Assembly (NCBI GenBank): GCA_965224415.1
Contig: CBDCZB010000001.1
Span: 248,001-312,000 of the forward strand
Length of the DNA stretch: 64,000 bases
Source of the DNA: DAOUJI01 sp965224415
GTDB lineage: Bacteria; Chloroflexota; Dehalococcoidia; Lucifugimonadales; JAGWBF01
Direction of reading: 5' to 3'
The translations under genes and the position numbers were made by a program. This document shows, in pieces, positions 1 to 7,721 of the stretch (position 1 is its first letter; each line of letters opens with the position of its first letter). The notes beneath the pieces are model-generated. The model was given only the letters and a program-made list of their open reading frames with translations, was not told the DNA's origin and did not search any database.

Positions 1-2
1 AG

Positions 3-437
3 CAGTACCAGCGCTTTCTCCACATGATCGGCGACCCGGAATGGACAGAGGACCCCAAATTTCGGAACCGTCGGGCCATGACGGAGGAATACCCGGAGGA
101 AGCTGAAGCCTTGATTACGCCCTGGTTCATGGAGCACACCAAGGCGGAAATCATGGAGATGTGCATGGAGAACCGGGTGCCCTGTGTGCCTGTCCGCACC
201 ATAGACGACGTGATGAACAGCGAGCACATGAACGAGAGGGAGTTCTTCCATGAGCTGGACCACCCCAAGGCAGGCACGTTGAAGTACCCCGGCGCTCCAA
301 TCCGCTTCCGGGAAACTCCCTGGAAGCTGGTCAGACCCGCCCCGACCCTGGGCCAGCACAACCGGGAGATTATATGCGGCCAGTTGGGGCATAGTCCGGA
401 AGACCTGACGCTGATGAGAAGGACGGGAATCATATAG
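3..437 (+). CDS. CaiB/BaiF family CoA-transferase, C-terminal part (5' end outside window)
   Basis: This is the C-terminal ~145 residues of a family III (CaiB/BaiF) CoA-transferase, an enzyme that moves CoA between carboxylic acids. The frame is open back to the window edge, and the residues before the first ATG at 24 (QYQRFLH) already fit the family, so the gene starts upstream. Visible family marks are the MIGDPEW segment, the V-P-x-x-P-V-R-T 'small domain' motif, a late G-x-P-I-R-F motif and the terminal APTLGQHN motif. The next CoA-transferase starts 2 nt after the stop, so the two are probably co-transcribed and may be subunits or serial enzymes for one acid. The substrate cannot be read from sequence. 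Confidence 0.85.
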   Translation, partial: QYQRFLHMIGDPEWTEDPKFRNRRAMTEEYPEEAEALITPWFMEHTKAEIMEMCMENRVPCVPVRTIDDVMNSEHMNEREFFHELDHPKAGTLKYPGAPIRFRETPWKLVRPAPTLGQHNREIICGQLGHSPEDLTLMRRTGII

Positions 438-439
438 CG

Positions 440-1675
440 ATGGCTCTGCCCCTCGAACGATACAGGGTTGTGGACTTCGGCACCGCATGGGCGGGGCCTA
501 TGGGCGCTCAATTGCTGGGAGACATGGGCGCCGAGGTCATAAAAGTGGAGAGCCATGTCCGAATGGACGGGCTTCGTCTGGGCAGACCTCTGGTTGGCGA
601 GGACTTTGCCGGGGGAGACCGGGGACTTTGGCCGGAGCTTCAGCCTCTGTACCACAGCCTCAACCGCAACAAAATGTGCGTCACGGTCAACCTGAAGGAA
701 CCCGACGGCCTGGCCCTCGTGAAGGACCTGATTGCCCAGAGCGACGTAGTGATGCACAACTTCTCTCCCGGAGTCATGGACCGGCTTGGGCTGGGATACG
801 AGGCGCTTAGGGCCTTGCGGCCCGACATCATCGTCGTCTCCATGCCCGCGGCGGGGGAGACGGGTCCCGAAAGGGACATTCTGGCTTATGCCCCCATCGT
901 CCAGGCCCTCTCAGGTATGATGAGCCTGGTGGGGTATCCCGACGAGCCTCTGGTGGGTGAAATCCAGTCGGCGTGGTGCGATGCAGTGGCATCGCTGCAC
1001 GCGGCGCTGGCCGCCGCCGCCGCCCTGCGTCACCGGAACCGCACCGGCCAAGGCCAATACGTGGAGGTGGCCCAGCTAGAGGCGTCCACGGCCATGATGG
1101 GCGAGAGCCTGCTGGGTTTTTCGATGAACGGAAAGGTCTCGGAACCCATGGGCAACGTTGACCCTGAGTTTGGCCCCCACAATAACTACCCCTGCGCGGG
1201 CGACGACAGGTGGGTGTCCATAGCCGTTCGGACACAGGAGGAGTGGCTGGCCTTCTGCGCAGCCTTGGGCTTCCCGGACTGGACCAAGGACTCCCGGTTC
1301 GGAGACCGTTACTTGCGTCACGTTAACCGAGCGGAGTTGGACAAACACGTGGCGGCTTGGACCTCTCAAAGAAGTCCTGAGGAAGTGACCGAACTTCTAC
1401 AAGGCGCCGGAGTGGCGGCTATGACCGTCATGCACATCGGAGACCAGTTCCAGGACGACCACTTCCATCAGAGAAATGCGTTTCTGGAGACAGAACATCC
1501 CCACATCGGCGCCGAATGGCTCTACGGGCAACCCTGGGTGATGAGCGGCGCCGAGGCCAAGGTCAGGCTTCCGGCCCCCCTGTTGGGAGAACACAATAAG
1601 CACGTTTTCGTAGATTTGCTAGGAGTCCCCTCACCCAGGTTGAAGCTGCTTGTGGAGAGCGGTGCTGTCCACTGA
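440..1675 (+). CDS. CaiB/BaiF family CoA-transferase
   Basis: This 411-residue protein has the full length of the family III CoA-transferases, which form interlocked dimers and use an aspartyl-CoA thioester intermediate. The N-terminus shows the usual V-D-F-G-x-x-x-A-G-P-M-G and G-A-E-V-I-K-V-E motifs. The probable catalytic Asp is in the WCD segment near residue 182, followed by the G-Q-G-Q-Y-V-E-V stretch. The C-terminal L-G-E-H-N motif is present. It starts 2 nt after the preceding CoA-transferase gene, which suggests translational coupling. The hydratase-like gene at 1768 fits a CoA-ester degradation operon. The acid substrate is unknown. Confidence 0.9.
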   Translation: MALPLERYRVVDFGTAWAGPMGAQLLGDMGAEVIKVESHVRMDGLRLGRPLVGEDFAGGDRGLWPELQPLYHSLNRNKMCVTVNLKEPDGLALVKDLIAQSDVVMHNFSPGVMDRLGLGYEALRALRPDIIVVSMPAAGETGPERDILAYAPIVQALSGMMSLVGYPDEPLVGEIQSAWCDAVASLHAALAAAAALRHRNRTGQGQYVEVAQLEASTAMMGESLLGFSMNGKVSEPMGNVDPEFGPHNNYPCAGDDRWVSIAVRTQEEWLAFCAALGFPDWTKDSRFGDRYLRHVNRAELDKHVAAWTSQRSPEEVTELLQGAGVAAMTVMHIGDQFQDDHFHQRNAFLETEHPHIGAEWLYGQPWVMSGAEAKVRLPAPLLGEHNKHVFVDLLGVPSPRLKLLVESGAVH

Positions 1676-1767
1676 GGTTGTCTAAGTTGGCCGGGAACCG
1701 TTACCATAGGGTTCGCCGGACCTAGCTCCCGTGTAAAGGTCCCCATTAACCCAGGAGGTTTTGTTTC

Positions 1768-2910
1768 ATGGTGTTGGAAGCTGGAAAGATAACGGAAGAG
1801 GGGCTGCAACGCCTGAGGGATAGACTGGGCGCCTTCAACAGGCCCAGGCAATACGGTGTAGGACTCTTCAACGAGTTCGCATCACGCGACGCCATTCGCC
1901 ATTTCTGCCAGGGCATAGGCGACCCGAATCCCCTCTACCAGGACGAGTCGTACGCCCGCCAGACAAAGTATGGGACCATCATAGCTCCCCCCTGCTTCCT
2001 GTATAGCGTCTACTGGTGCTCAGGCCGCACGGGAGGGCTCCCGGGAGTCCATGCCTTCCACTCTGGCTCCGATTGGGAGTGGTTCCGCCCCATACACATG
2101 GACGACCGCATCTCCGTAAAGGAGCAGTTCTCCGACCTCGAGGAGATGCCCAGCAGGTTCGCTGGGAAGACCATCAAGCAGTCCTCCACCTGCCACTACT
2201 ACAACCAGCGCGGAGAGGTCATTGCCCGCACCCGCGGATGGAACTTTAGGGCCGAACGCACCGCGGCCAGAGAGAACAGGAAGTACGACTTCCAGACCTA
2301 CGCCTACACCAGGGACGAAATCGATGAGATAGAGGACGCAGTCCTCAACGAGGAAATCAGGGGCGCCAACCCCAGGTGGTGGGACGACGTGAACGTGGGC
2401 GACGAGGTGGGGCCAGTGGTCAAGGGTCCCCTGAGCCACGGAGACATCACCGCCTTTGTGGCAGGCTGCATCGGCGGACTGTCCCACGGCCTTCAACTCA
2501 AAGAAGTCCGGCGTCACCCCTCATGGGGCTTTCGTGACCCCAACACCGGCGCCCAGGAAGCCATCGTGCGCGTCCATGACATCGAGGAGGCGGCCACGAG
2601 CGCTGGCCTTCCCGGAGCCTACGACTACGGGTGCCAGCGCTGTTCCTGGGTGGGTAACCTCTTCACCAATTGGATGGGCGACGACGGTTTTTTGAAGAAG
2701 ATGTACGTAGAACTCCGCCGCTTCAACATGGTCGGGGACACAACTTGGCTTCGTGGCAAAGTCACTGACAAGCGCGTCGAGGGCGAAGAACGCCTGGTGG
2801 ACATAGAGTTCATCGGTGAGAACCAGCGCAAGGAAATGACCACCAAGGGCACGGCGACAGTCCAGCTTCCGACCAAACAGATACCAGAGTGGGCCAAGCC
2901 CGTCAAATAG
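1768..2910 (+). CDS. MaoC-like double hot-dog acyl-CoA dehydratase
   Basis: This 380-residue protein has two hot-dog halves. The N-terminal half carries a FAS1-type/MaoC dehydratase signature (D-P-N-P-L-Y then Y-G-T-I-I-A-P-P, about residues 51-75). The C-terminal half begins around residue 210 with V-G-D-E-V-G-P and the L-S-H-G-D-I-T motif. Such proteins hydrate or dehydrate 2-enoyl/3-hydroxyacyl thioesters. A strong ribosome binding site (AGGAGG) precedes the ATG by 8 nt. The gene follows two CoA-transferase genes in the same direction, supporting a role in an acyl-CoA degradation route. Its end is only 6 nt from the end of the convergent gene at 2917, so there is no room for a terminator. 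Confidence 0.8.
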   Translation: MVLEAGKITEEGLQRLRDRLGAFNRPRQYGVGLFNEFASRDAIRHFCQGIGDPNPLYQDESYARQTKYGTIIAPPCFLYSVYWCSGRTGGLPGVHAFHSGSDWEWFRPIHMDDRISVKEQFSDLEEMPSRFAGKTIKQSSTCHYYNQRGEVIARTRGWNFRAERTAARENRKYDFQTYAYTRDEIDEIEDAVLNEEIRGANPRWWDDVNVGDEVGPVVKGPLSHGDITAFVAGCIGGLSHGLQLKEVRRHPSWGFRDPNTGAQEAIVRVHDIEEAATSAGLPGAYDYGCQRCSWVGNLFTNWMGDDGFLKKMYVELRRFNMVGDTTWLRGKVTDKRVEGEERLVDIEFIGENQRKEMTTKGTATVQLPTKQIPEWAKPVK

Positions 2911-2916
2911 CTCTGC

Positions 2917-3960
2917 TCAGGGAACGCGGATGGGCTTAGTGACGGCCCACGAGTCGCCAAAGGTCGGCATAAGCACGGCGTGGTAGGGTTCCACACCGCC
3001 CGCCACCACTATCATGATGTCGTCGGGCTTACGCACTTGCCGGACGACTCCGTCTTGTATCACCGCGTCAATCCGGTTGCGCCGGATCATCGGCCTTAGT
3101 TTCTCGACTGGGAAGCCGCTGTTCCGGTATACGAACTCCTTCACGTCGGACTTGGACATTCCGGCCTCGTGCGCCCAGCGTGCATGGCCCGCAGTCAGGA
3201 CCAACCCCGGGTTGCCCTTGCCAAGGTGCAGGTTGTTGCTTCCCATCTGGCTAAAGTCGTGGGCGATGACGTGGAGCATGCTGTCTATCTCGGTATAGGT
3301 GGCGCCGATGATGTTCAGGGTGCCGTTGAAGGAGTTCACTGTCACCGTGCTTTCCTCGGCTTTGAACCCTCGCTCGACGTGGAGCGGCTCCCAGGGCGTG
3401 TGCTCCTCGTCCTCCCCGAAACATAAGGTGTATTTGCCTGGGTAGCCGTGGGATGCCTTGTCCACCTCACCGGGTTTGGCCCCGCCGATGTTCAGCCACA
3501 TCAATGACATAGCCCGGCCTATTGTGGCGTTGGCCTGCCATCCTGGGCCCATGCAGTTGCGGGAACAGTTGATGTCCAGTGCGTTGCGTATTGGGCCGTT
3601 GACCACTATGCCGACGCCGCAGGGATTGGTCGTGCTCTGCACCCCGTCCATGTTGAACTGGGACTCGCATACTGCTTCCATGGCGGCTGTCAGCACCGGC
3701 ATATACTCGGGCTTGCAGCCGGCCATGACGGCGTTCACGGCAATCTTCTCGATGGTGGCTTCACCTTTGGCGGGCCCCACGCTGCCTATGAGATGGTCTG
3801 CGGGCAGGCCGGACCCCTCCACCATGGTCCGCACTCGTTCTTCAGTGGGGGGAATCACGGGCAGGCCGTCTCCCCAACCCTGATTCAATACGAAATCGAG
3901 GACTGCCTCGGGCGAGTCCTCGATTTCTGAACGTTCCGATTTCAGGGGAGGGCTGGTCAC
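2917..3960 (-). CDS. UGSC-selenoprotein partner protein (uncharacterised ~350-residue family), copy 1
   Basis: I do not recognise a named family for this 347-residue protein. It is clearly homologous to the protein at 52301-53371, which also sits beside a UGSC selenoprotein gene. Shared blocks are G-W-x-D-G-L-P-V-x-P-P-T near the start, N-A-V-M-x-G-C, a N-G-P-x-x-x-x-L-D-I-N segment, G-P-G-x-x-A-N-x-T-I-G-R, and a P-L-H-V-E-R-G-F block. The Cys in V-M-A-G-C is conserved in both copies, as is another in the C-F/I-G-E segment. No signal peptide or membrane segment is visible. The GTG start lies 7 nt after the selenoprotein stop, so the two genes form one operon. The products probably interact in a redox reaction; this is inference from conserved neighbourhood only. 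Confidence 0.7.
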   Translation of the reverse strand: MTSPPLKSERSEIEDSPEAVLDFVLNQGWGDGLPVIPPTEERVRTMVEGSGLPADHLIGSVGPAKGEATIEKIAVNAVMAGCKPEYMPVLTAAMEAVCESQFNMDGVQSTTNPCGVGIVVNGPIRNALDINCSRNCMGPGWQANATIGRAMSLMWLNIGGAKPGEVDKASHGYPGKYTLCFGEDEEHTPWEPLHVERGFKAEESTVTVNSFNGTLNIIGATYTEIDSMLHVIAHDFSQMGSNNLHLGKGNPGLVLTAGHARWAHEAGMSKSDVKEFVYRNSGFPVEKLRPMIRRNRIDAVIQDGVVRQVRKPDDIMIVVAGGVEPYHAVLMPTFGDSWAVTKPIRVP

Positions 3961-3967
3961 AGCCTGT

Positions 3968-4504
3968 CTAGACCTCTGTCAGCTTCTCTGCCGCCTGGTC
4001 CAGGGTCTTATGGGCCAGGTCCTCCAACTCATTGTCGGACATGTCTTCAATGTTTGCCGGCAGGACAAGGATGGGGAGGCCGGGCCTGCCCCGGGACTTG
4101 GCTATGATCGAAGCCAGCCGGCTGAACTGCTCGGTCACTATGACGACTGAGGGGACTCCGCTCTCATCCAGGGAAACTGCGTCGTGGACACTCCACGTTG
4201 TGCAGGACCCTCAATGCCCCATGCCGACGATGGCGGCGTCGGACTTGTCGATGAGGATGTTCAGCGTGTCTTTGGGAGTGGGGCTGGAAACGTCGGGGTT
4301 GATGGTACGCATGACCTCACGGACCTCGTACCGGTCCTTGGCCATCTGCTCGATGTGGTTCGACACCACGTCGAAGCTCCGCCAACTATTGGTTATCAGG
4401 CCCAGCGTGCCGCCCCCGAGTCCGCCGACCCTTGGGGCCAAGCCGGAGTCCTGGGTGTTGGACTGGGCGGTGGGGGCCAGGATGCTGATTTTTCCTATTG
4501 CCAT
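3968..4504 (-). CDS. UGSC-family selenoprotein with in-frame TGA (Sec98), copy 1
   Basis: Read without recoding, the frame stops at a TGA (4211-4213) after 97 residues. Reading TGA as selenocysteine continues the same frame for 80 more residues to a TAG. The product is 178 residues with Sec at position 98 in the motif U-G-S-C, followed by T-T-W-S-V-H-D. The continuation is homologous to the paralogue at 53410-53997 both before the TGA (L-G-L-I-T-N-S... and I-V-G-M-G-H) and after it (S-V-H-D, G-V-P-S-V, T-E-Q-F). A SECIS-like hairpin follows the TGA. UGSC is a named (seleno)protein family of unknown function; the U-x-x-C spacing suggests a thiol/selenol redox site. A GGAGG ribosome site and a sigma70-like promoter lie upstream. 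Sec machinery must be encoded elsewhere. Confidence 0.9.
4177..4205 (-). promoter_or_regulatory. SECIS element for Sec98 of the copy 1 selenoprotein
   Basis: On the minus-strand mRNA, an outer CTGC/GCAG helix encloses a perfect 6-bp helix CGTGGA/TCCACG capped by a GTG triloop. The loop begins 19 nt after the TGA. Bacterial SECIS elements are expected to lie just downstream of UGA inside the coding sequence, with a small apical loop that starts with G; this hairpin fits. The matching hairpin in the paralogue has one compensated pair change. Confidence 0.8.
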
Positions 4505-4532
4505 CCGAACCTCCGTGTCTAGTGTTGCCTGG

Positions 4533-4562
4533 ATGCTACCCCCTGAGCGAGATTAGTGTCAA
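4533..4562 (-). promoter_or_regulatory. Candidate sigma70 promoter of the first UGSC operon
   Basis: On the minus strand a consensus -35 TTGACA (4562-4557) is followed after 18 nt by TAGCAT (4538-4533). Transcription would begin near 4526, about 20 nt before the ATG at 4504, leaving room for the visible GGAGG ribosome site. Confidence 0.5.
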
Positions 4563-4712
4563 GGATGATGACCTTTTAGACAAACATGGATTGGACTTCT
4601 TGTCGGACCCCTTGGAGCGCTCCGGCCCGGTGTAGAGCTTGATGCTGACATGGAGACCTGGCGGCGTATGGTAGTATTGAGTTGAATTTTGGTGAGTGAG
4701 AAAGGACCTGAG

Positions 4713-5090
4713 ATGGGCGCAACACATGTAACCGTTGCCATACGTAACCCGGCCGAACCCGACAGGGTTTGGGAAGGACTGTTCTTGGTCGATACCAGAG
4801 CGACTGATACCCTCGTGCCTGGACCGTATTTGGAATCCATCGGTCTTGAACCCAAAGGGCAGCGAGTATATTCCCTGGCCGACGGCAGTGAAATTCGAAT
4901 GGATGTAACGACGGCAGACATTGAGTTCATGGGTGAAATCGTTGGCGGCACGATTGTTATGGGTGAGGCGGAGAGCGAACCTTTGCTGGGAGTGACTGCC
5001 CTAGAGTCGGTGGGCATCGAGGTGGACCCGCTTAATCAAAGGCTAAAAAGACTTCCTGCCGTACGGCTCAAGCGTTTTGGTCCAGTGTAA
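4713..5090 (+). CDS. Retropepsin-like clan AA aspartic protease homologue with altered D-T-G motif
   Basis: The 125-residue product matches the short clan AA aspartic protease family: an N-terminal 'M-G-A-T-H-V-T-V' strand, the catalytic-loop segment L-V-D-T-R-A-T-D-T-L-V-P (about residues 26-37), then the V-Y-S-L-A-D-G and L-L-G-V-T-A-L-E blocks. The usual D-T-G-A is D-T-R-A here, so the conserved Gly after the catalytic Asp is replaced by Arg. This could weaken or abolish proteolysis. I chose the ATG at 4713 because an AAAGGA ribosome site precedes it and family members start there; a GTG at 4689 is the alternative. The flanking genes do not indicate a substrate. Confidence 0.75.
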   Translation: MGATHVTVAIRNPAEPDRVWEGLFLVDTRATDTLVPGPYLESIGLEPKGQRVYSLADGSEIRMDVTTADIEFMGEIVGGTIVMGEAESEPLLGVTALESVGIEVDPLNQRLKRLPAVRLKRFGPV

Positions 5091-5231
5091 CAGCGTAACC
5101 GGCGCCTCGTGGGACAGGGAGCCGTTGGTGCTGATGCATCCACCCAATCAATTCTTCCCAGGGTTGGGCTTTCATGTTAGTCTATGCCAAATCCTGATTC
5201 CCAAGAACAACTCGTAACTCGGAGGTGAGCT

Positions 5232-5627
5232 ATGCCCAGCGTGTCGGTCACACACCTGCACTTGAGGTCCACAGACCCCGAGGCGGCAGTACAATGGTAT
5301 GTAGACTTCCTCGACGCCCAGCACGTTGACACCTTTACCGCAGCGTCAGGTCAGACCCACAGGGCTTTGGACATGGGAGGCGTCCGCATCACCGTTATGG
5401 ACGCGCCGGAAGGCGAGGACATGCTCCCGGCCAGCCCCGCGCCGCAGATGGGCATAGACCACTTCGGCTTGAGGGTGTACGGGATGGAGGAGTTGGTTGC
5501 CAGGATGGAGGCGGCCGGAGTCGAGGTCCTGGAACCCATCCGTGAAGGCCGCAACGGCACGATCTGCTACGTAAAGGCCCCAGACAACGTCCGCATTGAG
5601 CTTCAGGAGTACGCCAGGGAGCCGTAG
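5232..5627 (+). CDS. VOC/glyoxalase superfamily protein
   Basis: This 131-residue protein has a single vicinal oxygen chelate domain: the S-V-T-H-L-H-L-R-S-T-D-P-E-A-A-V-Q-W-Y opening, a G-I-D-H-F-G-L-R-V second half, and the terminal I-E-L-Q-E-Y motif. His in H-L-H, His in I-D-H-F and the late Glu (E-L) are candidate metal ligands. Family members include glyoxalase I, dioxygenases and epimerases, and the exact reaction cannot be chosen here. A GGAGGTG ribosome site stands 5 nt before the ATG. It appears to be a single gene between unrelated small genes. Confidence 0.8.
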   Translation: MPSVSVTHLHLRSTDPEAAVQWYVDFLDAQHVDTFTAASGQTHRALDMGGVRITVMDAPEGEDMLPASPAPQMGIDHFGLRVYGMEELVARMEAAGVEVLEPIREGRNGTICYVKAPDNVRIELQEYAREP

Positions 5628-5677
5628 GTCTCCGACACCTTGTACGGCGTTCATAAGCCGGGCTTGGACATGACTCC

Positions 5678-6019
5678 ATGAGCGCTCCGCGCTTCACCAG
5701 AAGGGAACTGCGCCAAGGCGGCGGGAACAACCTCGAAGAGGCGGCGGACCACTTCCATGAGATGCTGGGTTCAGTGGAGTTCCGCATGTACCGCAGCCCC
5801 AACGCCAAGCTAAAGGGCTACGACGCTCTGAAAGCGGCCCTAGAAGCCGGGGGGTGCGAGGCTGTTCACCTGCCCGACGCCCCCACGCCTATGAGCGGAA
5901 AATATGAGACCATCAGGATAACGCTTCACGGGCGGGAGATACCGGAGGGGCTATTGAAAAGGGCCCATAACTGGGCCCATCAGCGCAACCTGCTTCACAT
6001 GTTCCACAAGAAGGGCTAG
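5678..6019 (+). CDS. Hypothetical protein, 113 residues
   Basis: I do not recognise this protein. It is basic, with no signal peptide or membrane segment, and contains a His/Asp-containing helix (E-E-A-A-D-H-F-H-E-M-L), a central segment with Cys (G-G-C-E-A-V-H-L) and a His-rich tail (A-H-N-W-A-H-Q-R-N-L-L-H-M-F-H). Codon use resembles the neighbours, which supports a real gene. No clear ribosome site precedes the ATG at 5678. It ends 4 nt inside the end of the convergent phoU gene. Confidence 0.5.
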   Translation: MSAPRFTRRELRQGGGNNLEEAADHFHEMLGSVEFRMYRSPNAKLKGYDALKAALEAGGCEAVHLPDAPTPMSGKYETIRITLHGREIPEGLLKRAHNWAHQRNLLHMFHKKG

Positions 6020-6723
6020 TACTTGGAGACGTTTATCTCCTCCATCTTGCCCGTCACCAGATAGACCACCCGTTCGGCCACGTTGGTCGCCCTGTCAGCG
6101 ATTCGCTCCAGGTCGTGGGCCACCCACAACAGGTAAGTGGCCCGTTGAATAGTGTCGGGGTCCTTGATCATGATGTCCAGCAGGTCCCTGTAGACCGTCT
6201 GGTACAGCGCATCCACTTCATCGTCGTCGTTGCATACTTGGCGTGCCGTCACCGTGTCGCGGTTCACCAAAGCCTCCAGGCTGCGGCGAAGCATTCGGGT
6301 CGCCTTTTCAGTCATCAGGGGGACGTCGATTAGGGGCTTTATGAGGGGCTCATCCCCCATCATGATGTTGATCTTGGCGATGCCCTCGGCGTAGTCGCCC
6401 ATGCGTTCCAGTTCCACCGCGATGTGAAGCATGGACACCAGGATGCGCAGGTCCCCGGCCATAGGCTGCTGGGTGGCTATGAGGTCGATGCACCTCTCCT
6501 CGATTTCGAACCGTTTGCTGTCCACCAGGTCGTCTTCGATGATGACCTGCTGAGAGGCTTCCAGGTCTCGGCGGTCCAGGGCGTCCACGGCCCTGGCGAT
6601 GGACTTCTCCACCATGCTCCCGAGGGTCAGCACTTCGTCCTGGAGGAAGCGGAGCTGCCGGTCCAGTCCGGACCGCACCCGCATGGGTCCCTCCCTGGTG
6701 ATTCCTATTCGCTCTTCGGTCAT
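6016..6723 (-). CDS. phoU: Phosphate transport regulator PhoU
   Basis: This 235-residue protein has two PhoU repeats of three helices each. The first has the L-G-x-M-V-E-x-S-I-x-x-A-V-x-A-L-x-x-R-D-L motif followed by D-D-x-V-D; the second has D-D-D-E-V-D-A-L-Y. In each repeat the acidic patch binds metal. PhoU controls the PstSCAB transporter and the phosphate-sensing histidine kinase. The start codon overlaps the pstB stop by 4 nt, so the two are translationally coupled. No pstS, pstC, pstA, phoR or phoB is present in the window. Confidence 0.95.
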   Translation of the reverse strand: MTEERIGITREGPMRVRSGLDRQLRFLQDEVLTLGSMVEKSIARAVDALDRRDLEASQQVIIEDDLVDSKRFEIEERCIDLIATQQPMAGDLRILVSMLHIAVELERMGDYAEGIAKINIMMGDEPLIKPLIDVPLMTEKATRMLRRSLEALVNRDTVTARQVCNDDDEVDALYQTVYRDLLDIMIKDPDTIQRATYLLWVAHDLERIADRATNVAERVVYLVTGKMEEINVSKY

Positions 6724-7595
6724 CCGAATCTTCCTGTAATGTAGGCTTCGGTTCTCTCGTCAGTGGGATTGGTGAAGAGCTGGCGAGTGTTCCCGTACTC
6801 AACAAGGTGACCGGCGCTGTCTGGGCCGACCGAAAGGAAAGCAGTTCGGTCGGACACCCGGGCCGCCTGCTGCATGTTGTGGGTGACTATTATAATCGTA
6901 TACTGCGAGGAAAGCGAACGCACCAGGTCTTCTATGGCAAGAGTTGCGATGGGGTCCAACGCCGAGCATGGTTCGTCCATCAGGATTACGTCGGGTTCCA
7001 CGGCCAGAGCCCTGGCGATGCACAGCCGCTGCTGCTGTCCCCCAGAGAGGGTCAAGGCGCTTTTCTTCAGCCGGTCTTTCACCTCATCCCAGAGTGCGGC
7101 CTGCTTCAGCGTTCGCTCGACCATGTCCCCGATGTTGCCCCTGTATCCGTTGATGCGCAGACCGAAGGCTACGTTGTCGTAGATGGACTTTGGAAAGGGA
7201 TTGGGCTTCTGAAAGACCATCCCGATGCGGTAGCGTATCTCCGTTGCATCCACTTCCGGGGAGTAGATGTCCACGTCGTTGAAGAGTATCTGTCCTTCTA
7301 TCCGTGCGTCGGGTATGAGGTCGTTCATGCGGTTGAAGCAGCGCAAAAGGGTGCTCTTACCGCAGCCCGACGGCCCTATGATGGCCGTCACCCGCTGTGA
7401 AGGTATGGCGATGTCCGCATCCCTCAATGCAAGGGACTGTCCATACGAAACTTTAAGGCCTTGGGTCCGGAGCTTTATTGGCCTGTCGTCCTGGCTTTGC
7501 GGCCCTTCCTCCACTCCCACCGACACTTTGATGTCTTGTTGCAACTCGCAGTCCCTCTCTCCGAATGCACTGCTGGAGTCCAGCCTAAGGAGCAT
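6720..7595 (-). CDS. pstB: Phosphate ABC transporter ATP-binding protein PstB
   Basis: This is the ATPase of the high-affinity phosphate importer. It has Walker A G-P-S-G-C-G-K-S at about residues 74-81, the PstB-typical N-R-M-N-D-L-I-P segment, a Q-K-P-N-P-F-P Q-loop, the L-S-G-G-Q-Q-Q-R signature, Walker B V-I-L-M-D-E-P and the H-N-M-Q-Q-A-A-R switch region. The N-terminal ~40 residues are not part of the ABC fold, so the true start may lie downstream of 7595, although no internal ATG is available. It is coupled to phoU. The genes for the permease and the binding protein are missing upstream, where a DNA methylase gene sits instead. Confidence 0.93.
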   Translation of the reverse strand: MLLRLDSSSAFGERDCELQQDIKVSVGVEEGPQSQDDRPIKLRTQGLKVSYGQSLALRDADIAIPSQRVTAIIGPSGCGKSTLLRCFNRMNDLIPDARIEGQILFNDVDIYSPEVDATEIRYRIGMVFQKPNPFPKSIYDNVAFGLRINGYRGNIGDMVERTLKQAALWDEVKDRLKKSALTLSGGQQQRLCIARALAVEPDVILMDEPCSALDPIATLAIEDLVRSLSSQYTIIIVTHNMQQAARVSDRTAFLSVGPDSAGHLVEYGNTRQLFTNPTDERTEAYITGRFG

Positions 7596-7721
7596 ACATA
7601 ATAGCAGACTTGACTCCGCCGGTGGAAACGGCGCTGTCTGGAGGCTGGGCTTTTCCTATGGTGACCAGGTTGCCGTGCTTGGCTGGGTCACGGGGGCGGT
7701 CGATGCGGATGGAAGGCGCAG

